A stretch of 64,000 nt of DNA from Streptomyces sp. NK15101 (GTDB lineage Bacteria; Actinomycetota; Actinomycetes; Streptomycetales; Streptomycetaceae): the NCBI RefSeq assembly GCF_020400725.1, contig NZ_JAINVG010000012.1:62001-126000 (forward strand). The letters are read 5' to 3'. The first letter of the stretch is position 1. Every line of letters begins with the position of its first letter. This document shows positions 16,539 to 25,500 of the stretch, one piece after another. The notes beneath the pieces are model-generated. The model had not been told where the DNA came from. It searched no databases and saw only the letters and a program-made list of their open reading frames with translations. The position numbers and the translations under genes are program-made.

Positions 16539-16960
16539 GTCCGCTCCAGGAGCCAGCGGGGGACGGTGACGCCGTCGACCTCGGTGAAGGCGACCCGCAC
16601 GGGGGCGCCGATGCGCAGCCGGGCCGGGTCGACGGAGTTCAGGGGGGCGTCGGGGGCGGCGACGACGTTGCCGGCGAGGCGGATGCGGGGGGCGTCGGCG
16701 AGTTCGACGAGCACCGCGTTGTACGGCGCCTGGGCGGCGTACTCGGGCAGGAGCGGCGGGTGGGGGAGGACGTACGACCAGATCCGGCCGCGTCCGGACA
16801 TGAGCCGCCATTCGCTGTCGAAGGACCGGCAGTGCGGGCAGCAGGGGCGGGGCGGGAAGCGGAGCTCGCCGCAGGAGGCGCAGGCCTGGATCCGCAGTTC
16901 TCCCCGGGCGGCGTACTCCCAGAAGGGCGCGCCGTCCTCGTCGATGACCGGTGTCAGCAT
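16535..16960 (-). CDS. DUF35 OB-fold / zinc-ribbon acyl-CoA protein
   Basis: A 141-residue protein with an N-terminal rubredoxin-like zinc ribbon (CASCGELRFPPRPCCPHC, residues ~27-44, two CxxC pairs) and a C-terminal OB-fold (~55-135: GRIWSYVLPHPPLLPEY ... VRVAFTEVDGVTVPRWLLE). DUF35 proteins pair with thiolase-fold enzymes, as ChsH2 does with Ltp2 in sterol side-chain cleavage, and hold the CoA substrate. Here it lies 6 bases after the thiolase gene and overlaps the crotonase start, which implies a stable complex with the thiolase. Its partner could also be the Cys-less thiolase at 6320-7483. Confidence 0.88.
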   Translation of the reverse strand: MLTPVIDEDGAPFWEYAARGELRIQACASCGELRFPPRPCCPHCRSFDSEWRLMSGRGRIWSYVLPHPPLLPEYAAQAPYNAVLVELADAPRIRLAGNVVAAPDAPLNSVDPARLRIGAPVRVAFTEVDGVTVPRWLLERT

Positions 16961-16966
16961 TCGGGT

Positions 16967-18109
16967 TCAGCTCCTCAGCAGGACGGCCGATGTGGGGACG
17001 CCCTCGCCCGCCGTGACCAGGCAGGTGGCCGCGTCGGGGACCTGGGCGGTGGAGGTGCCGCGCAGCTGCTTGACGCCCTCGTTGATGAGGTTGAAGCCGT
17101 GCACGTACGCCTCGGAGAGCCCGCCGCCGCCAGTGTTGAGCGGCAGCCGGCCGCCGATCTCCAGGGCGCCGCCCTCGGTGAAGGCGCCGCCCTCGCCGCG
17201 TCCGCAGAAGCCGTAGCCCTCCAGGGAGAGCGGGACGAGGGGGGTGAAGGCGTCGTAGATCTGGGCGACGTCCACGTCGGCGGGGCCGAAGTCGGCCTGC
17301 TTCCAGAGGTGGCGGGCGGCGGTCCAGGCGGGGCCGGAGAGCGGGTCGTCGTTCCAGTAGTTGACCATGCCGTGGTGCTGGGCGGGCAGGCCCTGGGCGA
17401 CGGCGTGCACGTAGACGGGTCTCTGTCGGCAGTCGCGGGCGCGTTCGGCGGAGACGATCACGCAGGCGAGGGCGCCGTCGGTCTCCAGGCAGTTGTCGAA
17501 GAGGCAGAGAGGTTCGCTGATCCAGCGGGCGGTCATGTACATCTCGCGGGTCAGCGGCCGCTCGTACATGATCGCGGCGGGGTTCTGGTTGGCGCGGTTG
17601 CGGCAGGCCAGGGCGACGTTGAAGAGGTGGTCGCGGGTGGCGCCGTACTCGTGCATGTAGCGGCGGGCGAGCATGCCGATCTCGTCGGCGGGGCGGAGCA
17701 GCCCGAAGGGGCGGGTCCACTGGCCGGGGGTGGGCAGCTGGACGGCGGTGTTCTTCCAGGGGCGGGGGCCGGAGCCCCGCTTCCTGGACCGCCAGGCGAC
17801 GCCGACGCTCGCCTGCCCGGTGGCGACGGCGGCGGCGAGGTGGCCGACGGTGGCGCAGGAGCCGCCGCCGCCGTATCCGACCTTGCTGAAGAAGGTGACG
17901 TCGCCGGCCCCGATGGCCTTCGCCACCTCGACCTCGTCGGTCTCCTCCATCGTGTACGAGGCGAAGGCGTCGACCTCGCCGGGGGTGATCCCGGCGTCGT
18001 CGAGAGCGGCGAGGATCGCCCGGCAGGCGAGGGTCTTCTCGGTCTCGTGGAGCTGTTTCGCGAAGGCGGTCTGTCCTATCCCGACGATGGCCGTGGCGTC
18101 CTTGAGCAC
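16967..18109 (-). CDS. Thiolase-fold acyl-CoA acyltransferase (SCP-x/Ltp type)
   Basis: A 380-residue thiolase-superfamily protein. A candidate nucleophilic Cys85 lies in GGGGSCATVGHL. Later motifs are RRYMHEYGATRDHLFNVALACRNRANQNP, QIYDAFTPL and YGFCGRGEGGAF. Such enzymes cleave or form beta-keto thioesters, and some work with a DUF35 subunit, which follows directly here. It heads the operon thiolase-DUF35-crotonase. Two TCTGACG-type operators lie in the 84-bp gap to the divergent FadD3-like ligase gene. The Cys distinguishes it from the paralogue at 6320-7483. Confidence 0.88.
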   Translation of the reverse strand: MLKDATAIVGIGQTAFAKQLHETEKTLACRAILAALDDAGITPGEVDAFASYTMEETDEVEVAKAIGAGDVTFFSKVGYGGGGSCATVGHLAAAVATGQASVGVAWRSRKRGSGPRPWKNTAVQLPTPGQWTRPFGLLRPADEIGMLARRYMHEYGATRDHLFNVALACRNRANQNPAAIMYERPLTREMYMTARWISEPLCLFDNCLETDGALACVIVSAERARDCRQRPVYVHAVAQGLPAQHHGMVNYWNDDPLSGPAWTAARHLWKQADFGPADVDVAQIYDAFTPLVPLSLEGYGFCGRGEGGAFTEGGALEIGGRLPLNTGGGGLSEAYVHGFNLINEGVKQLRGTSTAQVPDAATCLVTAGEGVPTSAVLLRS

Positions 18110-18133
18110 CGAACCTCCTCATGGGGCAGCACT

Positions 18134-18150
18134 GCTGACAGCGCGTCAGG
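18134..18150. promoter_or_regulatory. TCTGACG-family operator (thiolase-operon side)
   Basis: GCTGACAGCGCGTCAGG matches 11 of 14 defined positions. It lies 25 bases upstream of the thiolase start and 27 bases (centre to centre) from the second site in this divergent promoter. Confidence 0.6.
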
Positions 18151-18160
18151 CTACAACTAA

Positions 18161-18177
18161 TCTGACGGATAGTCAGC
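18161..18177. promoter_or_regulatory. TCTGACG-family operator (FadD3-like ligase side)
   Basis: TCTGACGGATAGTCAGC matches 12 of 14 defined positions. It ends 3 bases before the AGGGAGG ribosome site of the ligase gene. Confidence 0.7.
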
Positions 18178-18193
18178 TACAGGGAGGTTGGGC

Positions 18194-19780
18194 ATGGACG
18201 TGGACACGCACCCGGACGGGGACGTGCGCGGTGACCTGGAGTGGGGCACGATCCCCGGACTCGTCCGGGCGGCGGCCGAGCGCCACGGACCGCGCGAGGC
18301 CGTCGTCGACGGCCGCGTCCGCGTCACGTACGCCGAACTCGGCGAGCGCGTCGAACGGGCCGCCGCCGCCTGCCTCGCCGCCGGGATACGCGGCGGGGAC
18401 CGGGTCGCGATCTGGGCCCCCAACACCCTCGACTGGATCGTCTCCGCCCTCGGCGCCGTCACCGCCGGCGCCGTCCTCGTCCCCCTGAACACCCGCTTCA
18501 AGGGCGCCGAGGCCGCCTACGTCCTCCAGCGCTCCCGCGCCCGGCTGCTCTTCGTCACCGGCACCTTCCTCGGCACCTCGTACGTCGCCTCCCTGCGCCG
18601 CTCGGGCGCCGAACTACCCGACCTGGAGCGGGTGGTGGTCCTCGGCGACACCGCCCCCGACGACGAGGGCTGGACGACCCTGAAGGCCTTCCTCGCGGAG
18701 GGCGACACCGTCCCGGCCGCCCGCGTCCGCGCCCGCGCCGACGGCATCGACCCCGCGTCCCCCTCCGACGTCGTCTACACCTCCGGCACCACCGGCCGCC
18801 CCAAGGGCGCCGTCATCAGCCACGCCCAGACCCTGCGCTGCTACGCGATCTGGTCCGAGCTCGCCGGCCTGAGGGAGGGCGACCGCTACCTCGTGGTCAA
18901 CCCCTTCTTCCACACCTTCGGCTACAAGGCCGGCATCCTCGCCTGCCTCATGCGGGGCGCGGTGATCGTCCCGCAGTCCGTCTTCACCGTGGACACCGTC
19001 CTCGCCAACATCGCCGCCGAGCGCATCACCGTCCTCCCCGGCCCGCCCACCCTCCACCAGTCCCTCCTGGACCACCCGGCCCGCACCGCGCACGACCTCT
19101 CCACCCTCCGCCTCGTCGTGACGGGCGCGGCCGTGGTCCCGCTGCGGCTCGTCGAACGCCTCCGCGCCGAACTGGGCGTGGGCACGGTCCTCACCGCGTA
19201 CGGCCTCTCCGAGGCGAGCGGCATCGTCACCATGTGCCGGCGCGACGACCCGGACGAGACGATCGCCACGACGTCGGGCCGCCCGATCCCGGGCACGGAA
19301 CTGCGGCTCTCCGACTCCGGCGAGGTCCTGGTCCGGGGCCACCACGTGATGAAGGGCTACTCCGAGGACGAGGAGGCGACGGCGGCGGCGATCGACGCGG
19401 ACGGCTGGCTGCACACGGGAGACGTCGGCGTCCTGGACGGGGCCGGCAACCTCCGCATCACCGACCGCCTGAAGGACATGTTCATCGTCGGCGGCTTCAA
19501 CGCCTACCCGGCCGAGATCGAACAGCTCCTCGGCCTCCACCCCGACATCGCGGACGTCGCCGTCATCGGCATCCCGGACCCCCGCCTCGGCGAGGTCGGC
19601 AAGGCCTTCGCGGTCCGGCGGCCGGGCTCGACCCTGACGGCCGACGACGTCATCGCCTGGTCGCGCAGGGAGATGGCGAACTACAAGGTCCCGAGGGAGG
19701 TCGAGTTCGTAGCGGAGCTCCCGCGGAACGCGAGCGGGAAGGTGGTGAAGGGGGAGCTGAGGGCGCGGTCGGGCAGCTGA
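18194..19780 (+). CDS. FadD3-like acyl-CoA ligase
   Basis: A 528-residue ANL-superfamily ligase. Motifs: YTSGTTGRPKGAV (~196-208), the FFHTFGYKAG loop, TAYGLSEASG, HTGDVG, and DRLKDMFIVGGFNAYPAEIEQ near the C-terminus, with the A10 lysine in NASGKVVKG. Overall pattern (AIWAPNTLDWIVSALGAVTAGAVLVPLNTRFKGAEAAY) resembles FadD3, which activates the indane propionate of sterol rings C/D. Start chosen at ATG 18194, six bases after AGGGAGG; a TTG at 18188 would sit inside the ribosome site. It is divergent from the thiolase operon, with shared operators. Substrate not determinable. Confidence 0.88.
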   Translation: MDVDTHPDGDVRGDLEWGTIPGLVRAAAERHGPREAVVDGRVRVTYAELGERVERAAAACLAAGIRGGDRVAIWAPNTLDWIVSALGAVTAGAVLVPLNTRFKGAEAAYVLQRSRARLLFVTGTFLGTSYVASLRRSGAELPDLERVVVLGDTAPDDEGWTTLKAFLAEGDTVPAARVRARADGIDPASPSDVVYTSGTTGRPKGAVISHAQTLRCYAIWSELAGLREGDRYLVVNPFFHTFGYKAGILACLMRGAVIVPQSVFTVDTVLANIAAERITVLPGPPTLHQSLLDHPARTAHDLSTLRLVVTGAAVVPLRLVERLRAELGVGTVLTAYGLSEASGIVTMCRRDDPDETIATTSGRPIPGTELRLSDSGEVLVRGHHVMKGYSEDEEATAAAIDADGWLHTGDVGVLDGAGNLRITDRLKDMFIVGGFNAYPAEIEQLLGLHPDIADVAVIGIPDPRLGEVGKAFAVRRPGSTLTADDVIAWSRREMANYKVPREVEFVAELPRNASGKVVKGELRARSGS

Positions 19781-19785
19781 CGGCG

Positions 19786-19865
19786 GGATCCGGCAGCAGG
19801 ATCCGGCAACGGGATCCGGCAACGGGGAACTGGCAACGGGGAACCGGCAACAGGGATCCGACAGC
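19786..19865. repeat. Six tandem 13-14-bp repeats
   Basis: The unit GGATCCGGCAACG is repeated about six times with drift (GGATCCGGCAGCA, twice GGATCCGGCAACG, then GGGAACTGGCAACG-like copies). It starts 5 bases after the ligase stop codon. No gene or clear terminator is seen before 19942. Confidence 0.8.
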
Positions 19866-19941
19866 GGCGACTGCAACCAACTCCCTTCGCACACACGTCA
19901 TATGAGCAGCCCTTCGCCTCTCCCCGTCCCAGGAGCAGCCG

Positions 19942-20601
19942 GTGCCGACGCAAGAGATTCCCCTCACGCTCACTCCGCAGCAGGCCGCACAGGGCGTGAT
20001 CCTCACCGTCCAGCTGCCGTCCGGTCCCGCGCACCTCACCGTCCGTCCCTGCCGCCACGGCGAACTCGTCGCGGCGAGGCTCGGCGAGGGCACGGTGTAC
20101 CTGCGCATCACGGTCGCCGGGGCCGCGGCGGCCCCCAAGAAGTCCGGCGGCCTCGGCTGCCTGGTCGTGCTCCTGGTCATCGGGGCACTCGTCGGCGGCT
20201 CGTACCTCCTGAACGACGAGGACGAAAGCCGCGGCAGCGCGGGCCCCGCCCCCTCGTCGACCTACACGTACGAGCCCGAGCCCACCAGCGACCCCGTCCT
20301 CACCCCCGCCCCCACACCCACCGAGGAGGAGCCCGACCCGTACGAGAAGGGCACCTGCCTCAACGGCACCCTCCCGAACTCGGAGACCGCACAGAGCGTC
20401 AGCGGCGTCGAGGAGGTGCCGTGCTCGGCGTCCGACGCCCACTACAAGGTCATCCAGACCTTCCCGTTCACCTCCGACATGAACCGGTGCAACTCCAACC
20501 CCAGGACGGAGTACGCCTTCTCCCACCGGTACACCATGAACGGCACCACCATCAGCGAGTACGTCTACTGCCTCGTCGGCCTCGGCTCCTACGCCCGCTG
20601 A
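19942..20601 (+). CDS. Membrane-anchored extracellular protein
   Basis: A 219-residue protein that I do not recognise by name. The first ~65 residues form a small beta-rich cytoplasmic domain (ILTVQLPSGPAHLTVRPC). One transmembrane segment follows (GGLGCLVVLLVIGALVGGSYLL, ~73-94). Outside is a Thr/Pro/Glu-rich stalk (~100-135) and a C-terminal domain with four cysteines (GTCLNG, VPCSAS, NRCNSN, VYCLVG) that can form two disulfides. GTG follows AGGAGCA. It appears to be transcribed alone. Confidence 0.7.
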   Translation: MPTQEIPLTLTPQQAAQGVILTVQLPSGPAHLTVRPCRHGELVAARLGEGTVYLRITVAGAAAAPKKSGGLGCLVVLLVIGALVGGSYLLNDEDESRGSAGPAPSSTYTYEPEPTSDPVLTPAPTPTEEEPDPYEKGTCLNGTLPNSETAQSVSGVEEVPCSASDAHYKVIQTFPFTSDMNRCNSNPRTEYAFSHRYTMNGTTISEYVYCLVGLGSYAR

Positions 20602-20780
20602 CGCACGAGCACGACGACCCCGCCCGCCGATCGCTGACTCGGCGCGCGGGGCGCGTCCGGTCGCGTGCCTCCCGGCGGGCGCTCGCCCGTCCGGATGACG
20701 CGCGGTGCATCCACCACTCCGGACCCGGGACCTGCGGATACGCTCCGAACCCCGGTCCCGGATCGCGCGAGGAGCCCCCG

Positions 20781-21320
20781 ATGCAGGCAGCCGGTCCCGT
20801 CACGGCCGCCGCCGTCCTGGCCGCGGCCCTCCTGCTCAGCCCCCACGCCGCCGGGGCCGCCGTCGGCCCCGCGCCGTGCGTCTCCGGGGAGTCCGAGACC
20901 CGAGGGGACTCCAGCGTGGACGGCAAGGAGCTCCGCTGGGAGGACGACAGCAAGTACAACGATCCGCTGACCTGGGCCCACCGGGCCTGGTCCCTCGGTC
21001 TGGTGAAGATCGCCCCCGACGACGCCGGAAGCGTCAACGACCTGGAGTGGCGCGACTACTCCAAGGCCGACGGCCACGGGGGCTACTGGCAGGGCAAACC
21101 GGGGGTCGACTACATCTACCTGAACTCCTACTACCTGGACGGCCGCTACAAGGACCGGAACTCCCGCCGGCACGTGGCCGTCCACGAGCTCGGCCACGCC
21201 CTCGGCCTGTGCCACAAGCCGGACACCTGGGCCTCCGTGATGTGGACGAAGGTCCCCGACAACCCGCCGACCGAGCCCACGGACCGCGACGAGGCGAACT
21301 ACCGCAAGCTCTGGAAGTGA
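20781..21320 (+). CDS. Small secreted metzincin-type metalloprotease
   Basis: A 179-residue exported protein with a signal peptide (AAGPVTAAAVLAAALLLSPHAAGA). The zinc motif HELGHALGLCHK (His135, Glu136, His139, His145) fits HExxHxxGxxH. VMW about 10 residues later suits the Met-turn of metzincins. Length and layout recall snapalysin- and matrixin-like mini-proteases of Streptomyces. ATG follows GAGGAG. It is followed after 2 bases by a second exported protein, which may be an accessory or inhibitor. Confidence 0.8.
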   Translation: MQAAGPVTAAAVLAAALLLSPHAAGAAVGPAPCVSGESETRGDSSVDGKELRWEDDSKYNDPLTWAHRAWSLGLVKIAPDDAGSVNDLEWRDYSKADGHGGYWQGKPGVDYIYLNSYYLDGRYKDRNSRRHVAVHELGHALGLCHKPDTWASVMWTKVPDNPPTEPTDRDEANYRKLWK

Positions 21321-21322
21321 CC

Positions 21323-21853
21323 ATGAACCGACACCGGACCGCCGGCCTCGTCCTCGCCGGGACGCTCGTCCTCGGCGCCACAGGGTGGGCCGCGACGGAG
21401 GCCTTCACCGCCCGCACGGGCCCCGTGCACGCCCTCTGCCTCCCCGACCTCTCCCACGACGAGTACGTGCCGGCCGCCATGAGCCACCTCGCCTACGCCG
21501 CCGTCGAATCGTCCGTCGGCTACGAACCCGACACCGACGGCGGCCCCGGCGGCATCCAGCGCGTCCGCCTCCGGGTCCTCCACCCCCTCAAGGGCGAGGT
21601 CCCCACCACCCTCACCCTCGGCCAGGGCGTCGGCCGAGACCCCCAGGGCCGCTACACGAGCCACGACCCCCTGTACCCCGTCCTCCTCCCCGGCCGCACC
21701 TACGTCGTCGGCTACGCCCAGGACCCCGCCTACGGCGACGGCTACACCCGCTACGCCAAACAGGAACCCGACTCCGCCGTGGCCCGCTGGACCGCCTACG
21801 TCTCCCGCGGCGCGGTCGCCCCGGCGGGGGAGGGCTGCGCCGAGGGGGCGTGA
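21323..21853 (+). CDS. Exported protein of unknown function
   Basis: A 176-residue product with an N-terminal signal or anchor (RTAGLVLAGTLVLGATGWAATEAF). Two cysteines (ALCLPD and EGCAEG) lie near the two ends of the mature part. The central part is beta-rich (VRLRVLHPLKGEVPTTLTLGQG, and RTYVVGYAQDP). It starts 2 bases after the metalloprotease stop, so the two are cotranscribed and may work together. A terminator follows. I do not recognise the family. Confidence 0.65.
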   Translation: MNRHRTAGLVLAGTLVLGATGWAATEAFTARTGPVHALCLPDLSHDEYVPAAMSHLAYAAVESSVGYEPDTDGGPGGIQRVRLRVLHPLKGEVPTTLTLGQGVGRDPQGRYTSHDPLYPVLLPGRTYVVGYAQDPAYGDGYTRYAKQEPDSAVARWTAYVSRGAVAPAGEGCAEGA

Positions 21854-21869
21854 GCCGCGACGGAAAGGG

Positions 21870-21901
21870 CGGAGGGGCCGGGCAGATGCCCGGCCCCTCC
21901 G
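21870..21901 (+). terminator. Intrinsic terminator
   Basis: A perfect 14-bp stem (CGGAGGGGCCGGGC and its complement) with loop AGAT lies 16 bases after the stop of the exported-protein gene. Confidence 0.85.
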
Positions 21902-22070
21902 TGGTGCGGTGGTCCGATCGCGTTGCGCACGGGCTCTCCCCGGACGGATCCCCCCTGGTTCCGTCGGGTGTCCCCCGAGCCCGTGTGCTCCCCCGTCGAC
22001 CGGACCTCCCTGTTCGGCCCCGGCAGCTCCCCCGAAGTCGCCGCCGGTGCCGTTCCCCGTCGGGAGTGGC

Positions 22071-22286
22071 TTAGTTGGCCGGCTCGGACGTGACGTGGAT
22101 GTCGTCGGTGGTGGCTCCGTCACCGAGGACCTTGTCCGCGATGGCGTCGGCCGGCCCGGAGGTGGCGTGCATGTCCTTGGTGGCGATGGTCTCGTCGTGA
22201 CCGCCCGTGATCTTTTCGGTGATCGCGTCGACAGCCGGCTCCGAGGTCGCGTGCATGTCCATGGGCTTGATGATCGGGTCCGTCAT
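22071..22286 (-). CDS. afsS: AfsS-like small regulator (71 aa)
   Basis: A small protein with three copies of a degenerate motif: PMDMHATSEP, TKDMHATSGP and TDDIHVTSEP (about residues 8-17, 36-45 and 60-69). AfsS of S. coelicolor is likewise a ~63-residue protein built on threonine/aspartate/histidine repeats, encoded directly downstream of afsR. Here too it lies downstream of an AfsR homologue, on the same strand. I chose ATG 22286, 9 bases after AGGAG, over an upstream ATG at 22340. AfsS links AfsR to pathway regulators of antibiotic production; its biochemical function is unknown. Assignment rests on repeats and context. Confidence 0.8.
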   Translation of the reverse strand: MTDPIIKPMDMHATSEPAVDAITEKITGGHDETIATKDMHATSGPADAIADKVLGDGATTDDIHVTSEPAN

Positions 22287-22468
22287 GCTCGTCAACTCCT
22301 GCGTGTGATGTCCGAGATGTGAGGAGATTCGCCCAGCCATTCCCCCGTGGACAGCCGGACGAATCTCCGGGGCCGATCACCCTAGTACTCAGGGGCTGCG
22401 GCCCTCATCGGCGACCCGTCTGCCCCCCGACGCGGCGGATCGTCATGCAGAGAAGCATGCCGGGGGGC

Positions 22469-22490
22469 GATAAACGAACGATGAACGCAC
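22469..22490 (-). promoter_or_regulatory. Candidate AfsR/PhoP direct repeats in the afsS promoter
   Basis: On the minus strand GTTCATC (22480-22486) and GTTTATC (22469-22475) are spaced 11 bases apart. This is the period and sequence of PHO-box direct repeats and of the AfsR site in the S. coelicolor afsS promoter, where both proteins compete. The repeats start 18 bases beyond the afsR stop codon and about 180 bases before the afsS ATG. Confidence 0.5.
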
Positions 22491-22503
22491 TGGCCGCGCG
22501 GCT

Positions 22504-25500
22504 CTATGCGGCGGTCGCGGGGATCAGCAGCGCACGGACCTCTTCGGCTTCCGGGGCGTCGAGTTCGTCGAAGATTCCGAGTGCCTCCTGCCAGCAGACG
22601 AGCGCACGACCGGTCTGTCCGATGCCGAACAGGGCTCGCCCCAGGACGGTGAGGACGTTGCCCCGCCGCCACTCCCCTCCGATGCCCCGCAGCACCGTGA
22701 GGGCCATCTCGGCGTTCGACGCCGCCTGGGCGTGCCGGCGGGCGGCGATGTCCACTTCGGACAGCCGGAAGAGCGTCATGCCCTCCCACAGCCGCTGCCG
22801 GCTGTCGGCGAAGACCGCCAGCGCTTCACGGAGCTGTTCGCTCGCGGCGGTGAGCTGGTTGTCCTGGGTGAGGGCGAGACCGAGGGCGTACCGCCCGTTG
22901 GCGCCCCGGAGCGCGTGCCCCATCGCGTCGTATATGTCCGTGCCCTGCCGGGCGAGCGCTATGGCGCTCGATGTACGGCCCGTCGCCAGGTGGATGCGCG
23001 AGAGGTTGCAGAGCGCGCTGGCTTCCCCGGGCTCGTCTCCGATGCCGCGGAACCGCTCGATCGCCTCGGTGAGGTACTGCTCGCCCTCCACGAACCGGTT
23101 CTGGTACAGCGCGATGATGCCCCGGGCGTTGGCGGACCAGCAGGCCGGTACCGGATCGCCGGCCCGGTCCGCGTGCGGCAGTGCGAGTTCGGCGTCGCGG
23201 TCCGCCTCCTTGAAGCGGCCCGCCGTGTGGTGGACGCCCGCGAGGACCATGAGCGCACGGCCCTCGGCCCTGGCGTCCGCGTGGGCTCGGGCCGCATCGC
23301 GCACGACGACGCCCGTCGCCTCGAACTCCTTGGAGTTCGCCCCGGACTCGCCCAGGTCCAGGGACGCCCACAGGAGGTCCACCCCCCGCCGCAGGGTCGT
23401 CGGGGACGACGCGGACTGGCGGACGCAGGCGAGGAGGCAGTTGGCCTCCGCGTAGAGCCAGTCCTGGGCCTCGTGGCGGTCCGTGAAGGTCAGGCCCTCG
23501 TAGGACGTGGGTTCCAGGTGGTCCACCAGGCGGTCGCCCGGGCGCTCGATCGCGTACACCCGCGCCGCCGTCGAGAGGTAGAAGTCCAGGAGGCGCGAGA
23601 GCGCCGCCTCCTTCTCCGACGGGGGCTGTTCGTCGCGGTCCGCGCACGCGCGCGCGTAGAGCCGGACCAGGTCGTGGTAGCGGTAGCGGCCGGGGGCCGC
23701 CGATTCGACGAGGGACGTGTCGACGAGGGCTTCGAGGAGGTCCTCGGTGTCCCAGAGGGGGAGGTCGAGGACCGCCGCCGCTGCCGCCAGGGAGATGTCC
23801 GGGCCGTCCGCCAGGCCCAGGAGGCGGAAGGCCCTCGCCTGGGCCGGCTCCAGCTGGCCGTAGCCGAGTTCGAAGGTGGCCTTGACCGCGAGGTCGCCCG
23901 CCTGGAGCTCGTCGAGGCGGCGCCGCTCGTCGGCGAGCTTGGCCGCCAGGACCGAGACCGTCCACGTCCGGCGCGCCGCCAGACGGGACGCCGCGATGCG
24001 GATCGCCAGGGGGAGGAAGCCGCAGGCCGCGACCACGTCCAGGGCCGCCTCGCGCTCCGACTGCACCCGCTCCTCGCCCACGATCCTCGTGAACAGCTGG
24101 AGTGCCTCCTCCGGGGACATCACGTCCAGGTCGACCAGGTGCGCGCCCGCCAGGTCGACCATGCGGATGCGGCTCGTGACCAGGGCGGCGCAGCCCGCCG
24201 TACCGGGGAGCAGGGGCCGGATCTGGGCCGCGTCGCGGGCGTTGTCCAGCAGCACCAGGACCCGGCGGCCGTCCAGCGTCGAGCGGTACAGCGCCGCCCG
24301 GTCGTCGAGCGAGTCCGGGATGGCCGAATCCGGTGTGCCGAGGGCTCGGAGGAACGAGCCGAGGACCGTTTCGGGCGCGGCGGCGCGGCTGCCCGCGCCC
24401 TGGAGGTCCACGTACAGCTGGCCGTCCGGGAAGTGCGGCCGGGCCTCGTGGGCGACGTGCACGGCGAGCGTGGTCTTGCCGACGCCGCCGATGCCCGCGA
24501 GCGCCGAGACCGCCATGACGTGGCCCTCGGCGGTGGCGAGCCGGGCGCCGAGTTCCCGTACGAAGGCGGCGCGGCCCGTGAAGTCGGGGACGGTCGCGGG
24601 GAGCTGGGCGGGGCGGGCCGTGGGCGCGGCTGCGGGCGCCGGCTCCTCCACCGGGCGGGCGAGTTCCGCGTCGGCCTGGAGGATGCGCTGCTGGAGCCGG
24701 GAGAGCTCGGGGGTCGGGTCGACGCCCAGTTCGTCGGCGAGGAGCCGGCGGGTGTCCGCGTACACGGCGAGGGCCTCCGCCTGCCGGCCGCTGCGGTAGA
24801 GCGCCAGCATGAGGAGCTCGCGCAGGCGCTCCCGCAGGGGGTGCGCCGCGGTGAGCGCGGTCAGCTCGGAGACGGCCTCCGCGTGCGCCCCGACCTCCAG
24901 GTCGATGTCCAGGCGGGTTTCGAGGAGGGTGAGCCGCCACTCCTCCAGGCGGGCCCGCTGGGTCTCGGCGTACGGACCGGGTACGGACGCCAGCACCTCG
25001 CCGTCCCACAGGTCGAGCGCCTCGGCGAGCCGCGCCCGGGCGGCCGTCCGGTCCCCGGCCGCGCGGAGCTTCTCGGCCTCCGCGGCGAGCTCCTGGGCGG
25101 CGGTCACGTCGAGCGCGTCGGCGGAGGTGCGGAGCGCGTAGCCGCCGGACTCGCTGACCAGGACCTTCGGGTCGAGGACCTTGCGGAGCCGGGAGGCGTA
25201 GGTGCGGACCGCGGCGAGCGCCTGGGAGGGGGGCTCCTCGCCCCAGAGCGCGTCGATCAGCTCGTGCGCGGTGGCGGTGCGGCCGCCGCGCAGGAGCAGC
25301 GCGGCGAGCAGGGCGCGCTGCTGCGGGGAGCCGGTGGGGACGGGTTCGCCGTCGCGCCAGGCGCGGACGGGGCCGAGCACCCCGAAGCGGAGCGAGCCGG
25401 GGGAGTCCCCGCTCGTGCCGGTGCCGGTGCCGGTGCCTGTGCCGGTACCTGTACCTGTGTCATGGCCGGCAACTGTGCCGGTACCGGTGCCGGTGCCCGC

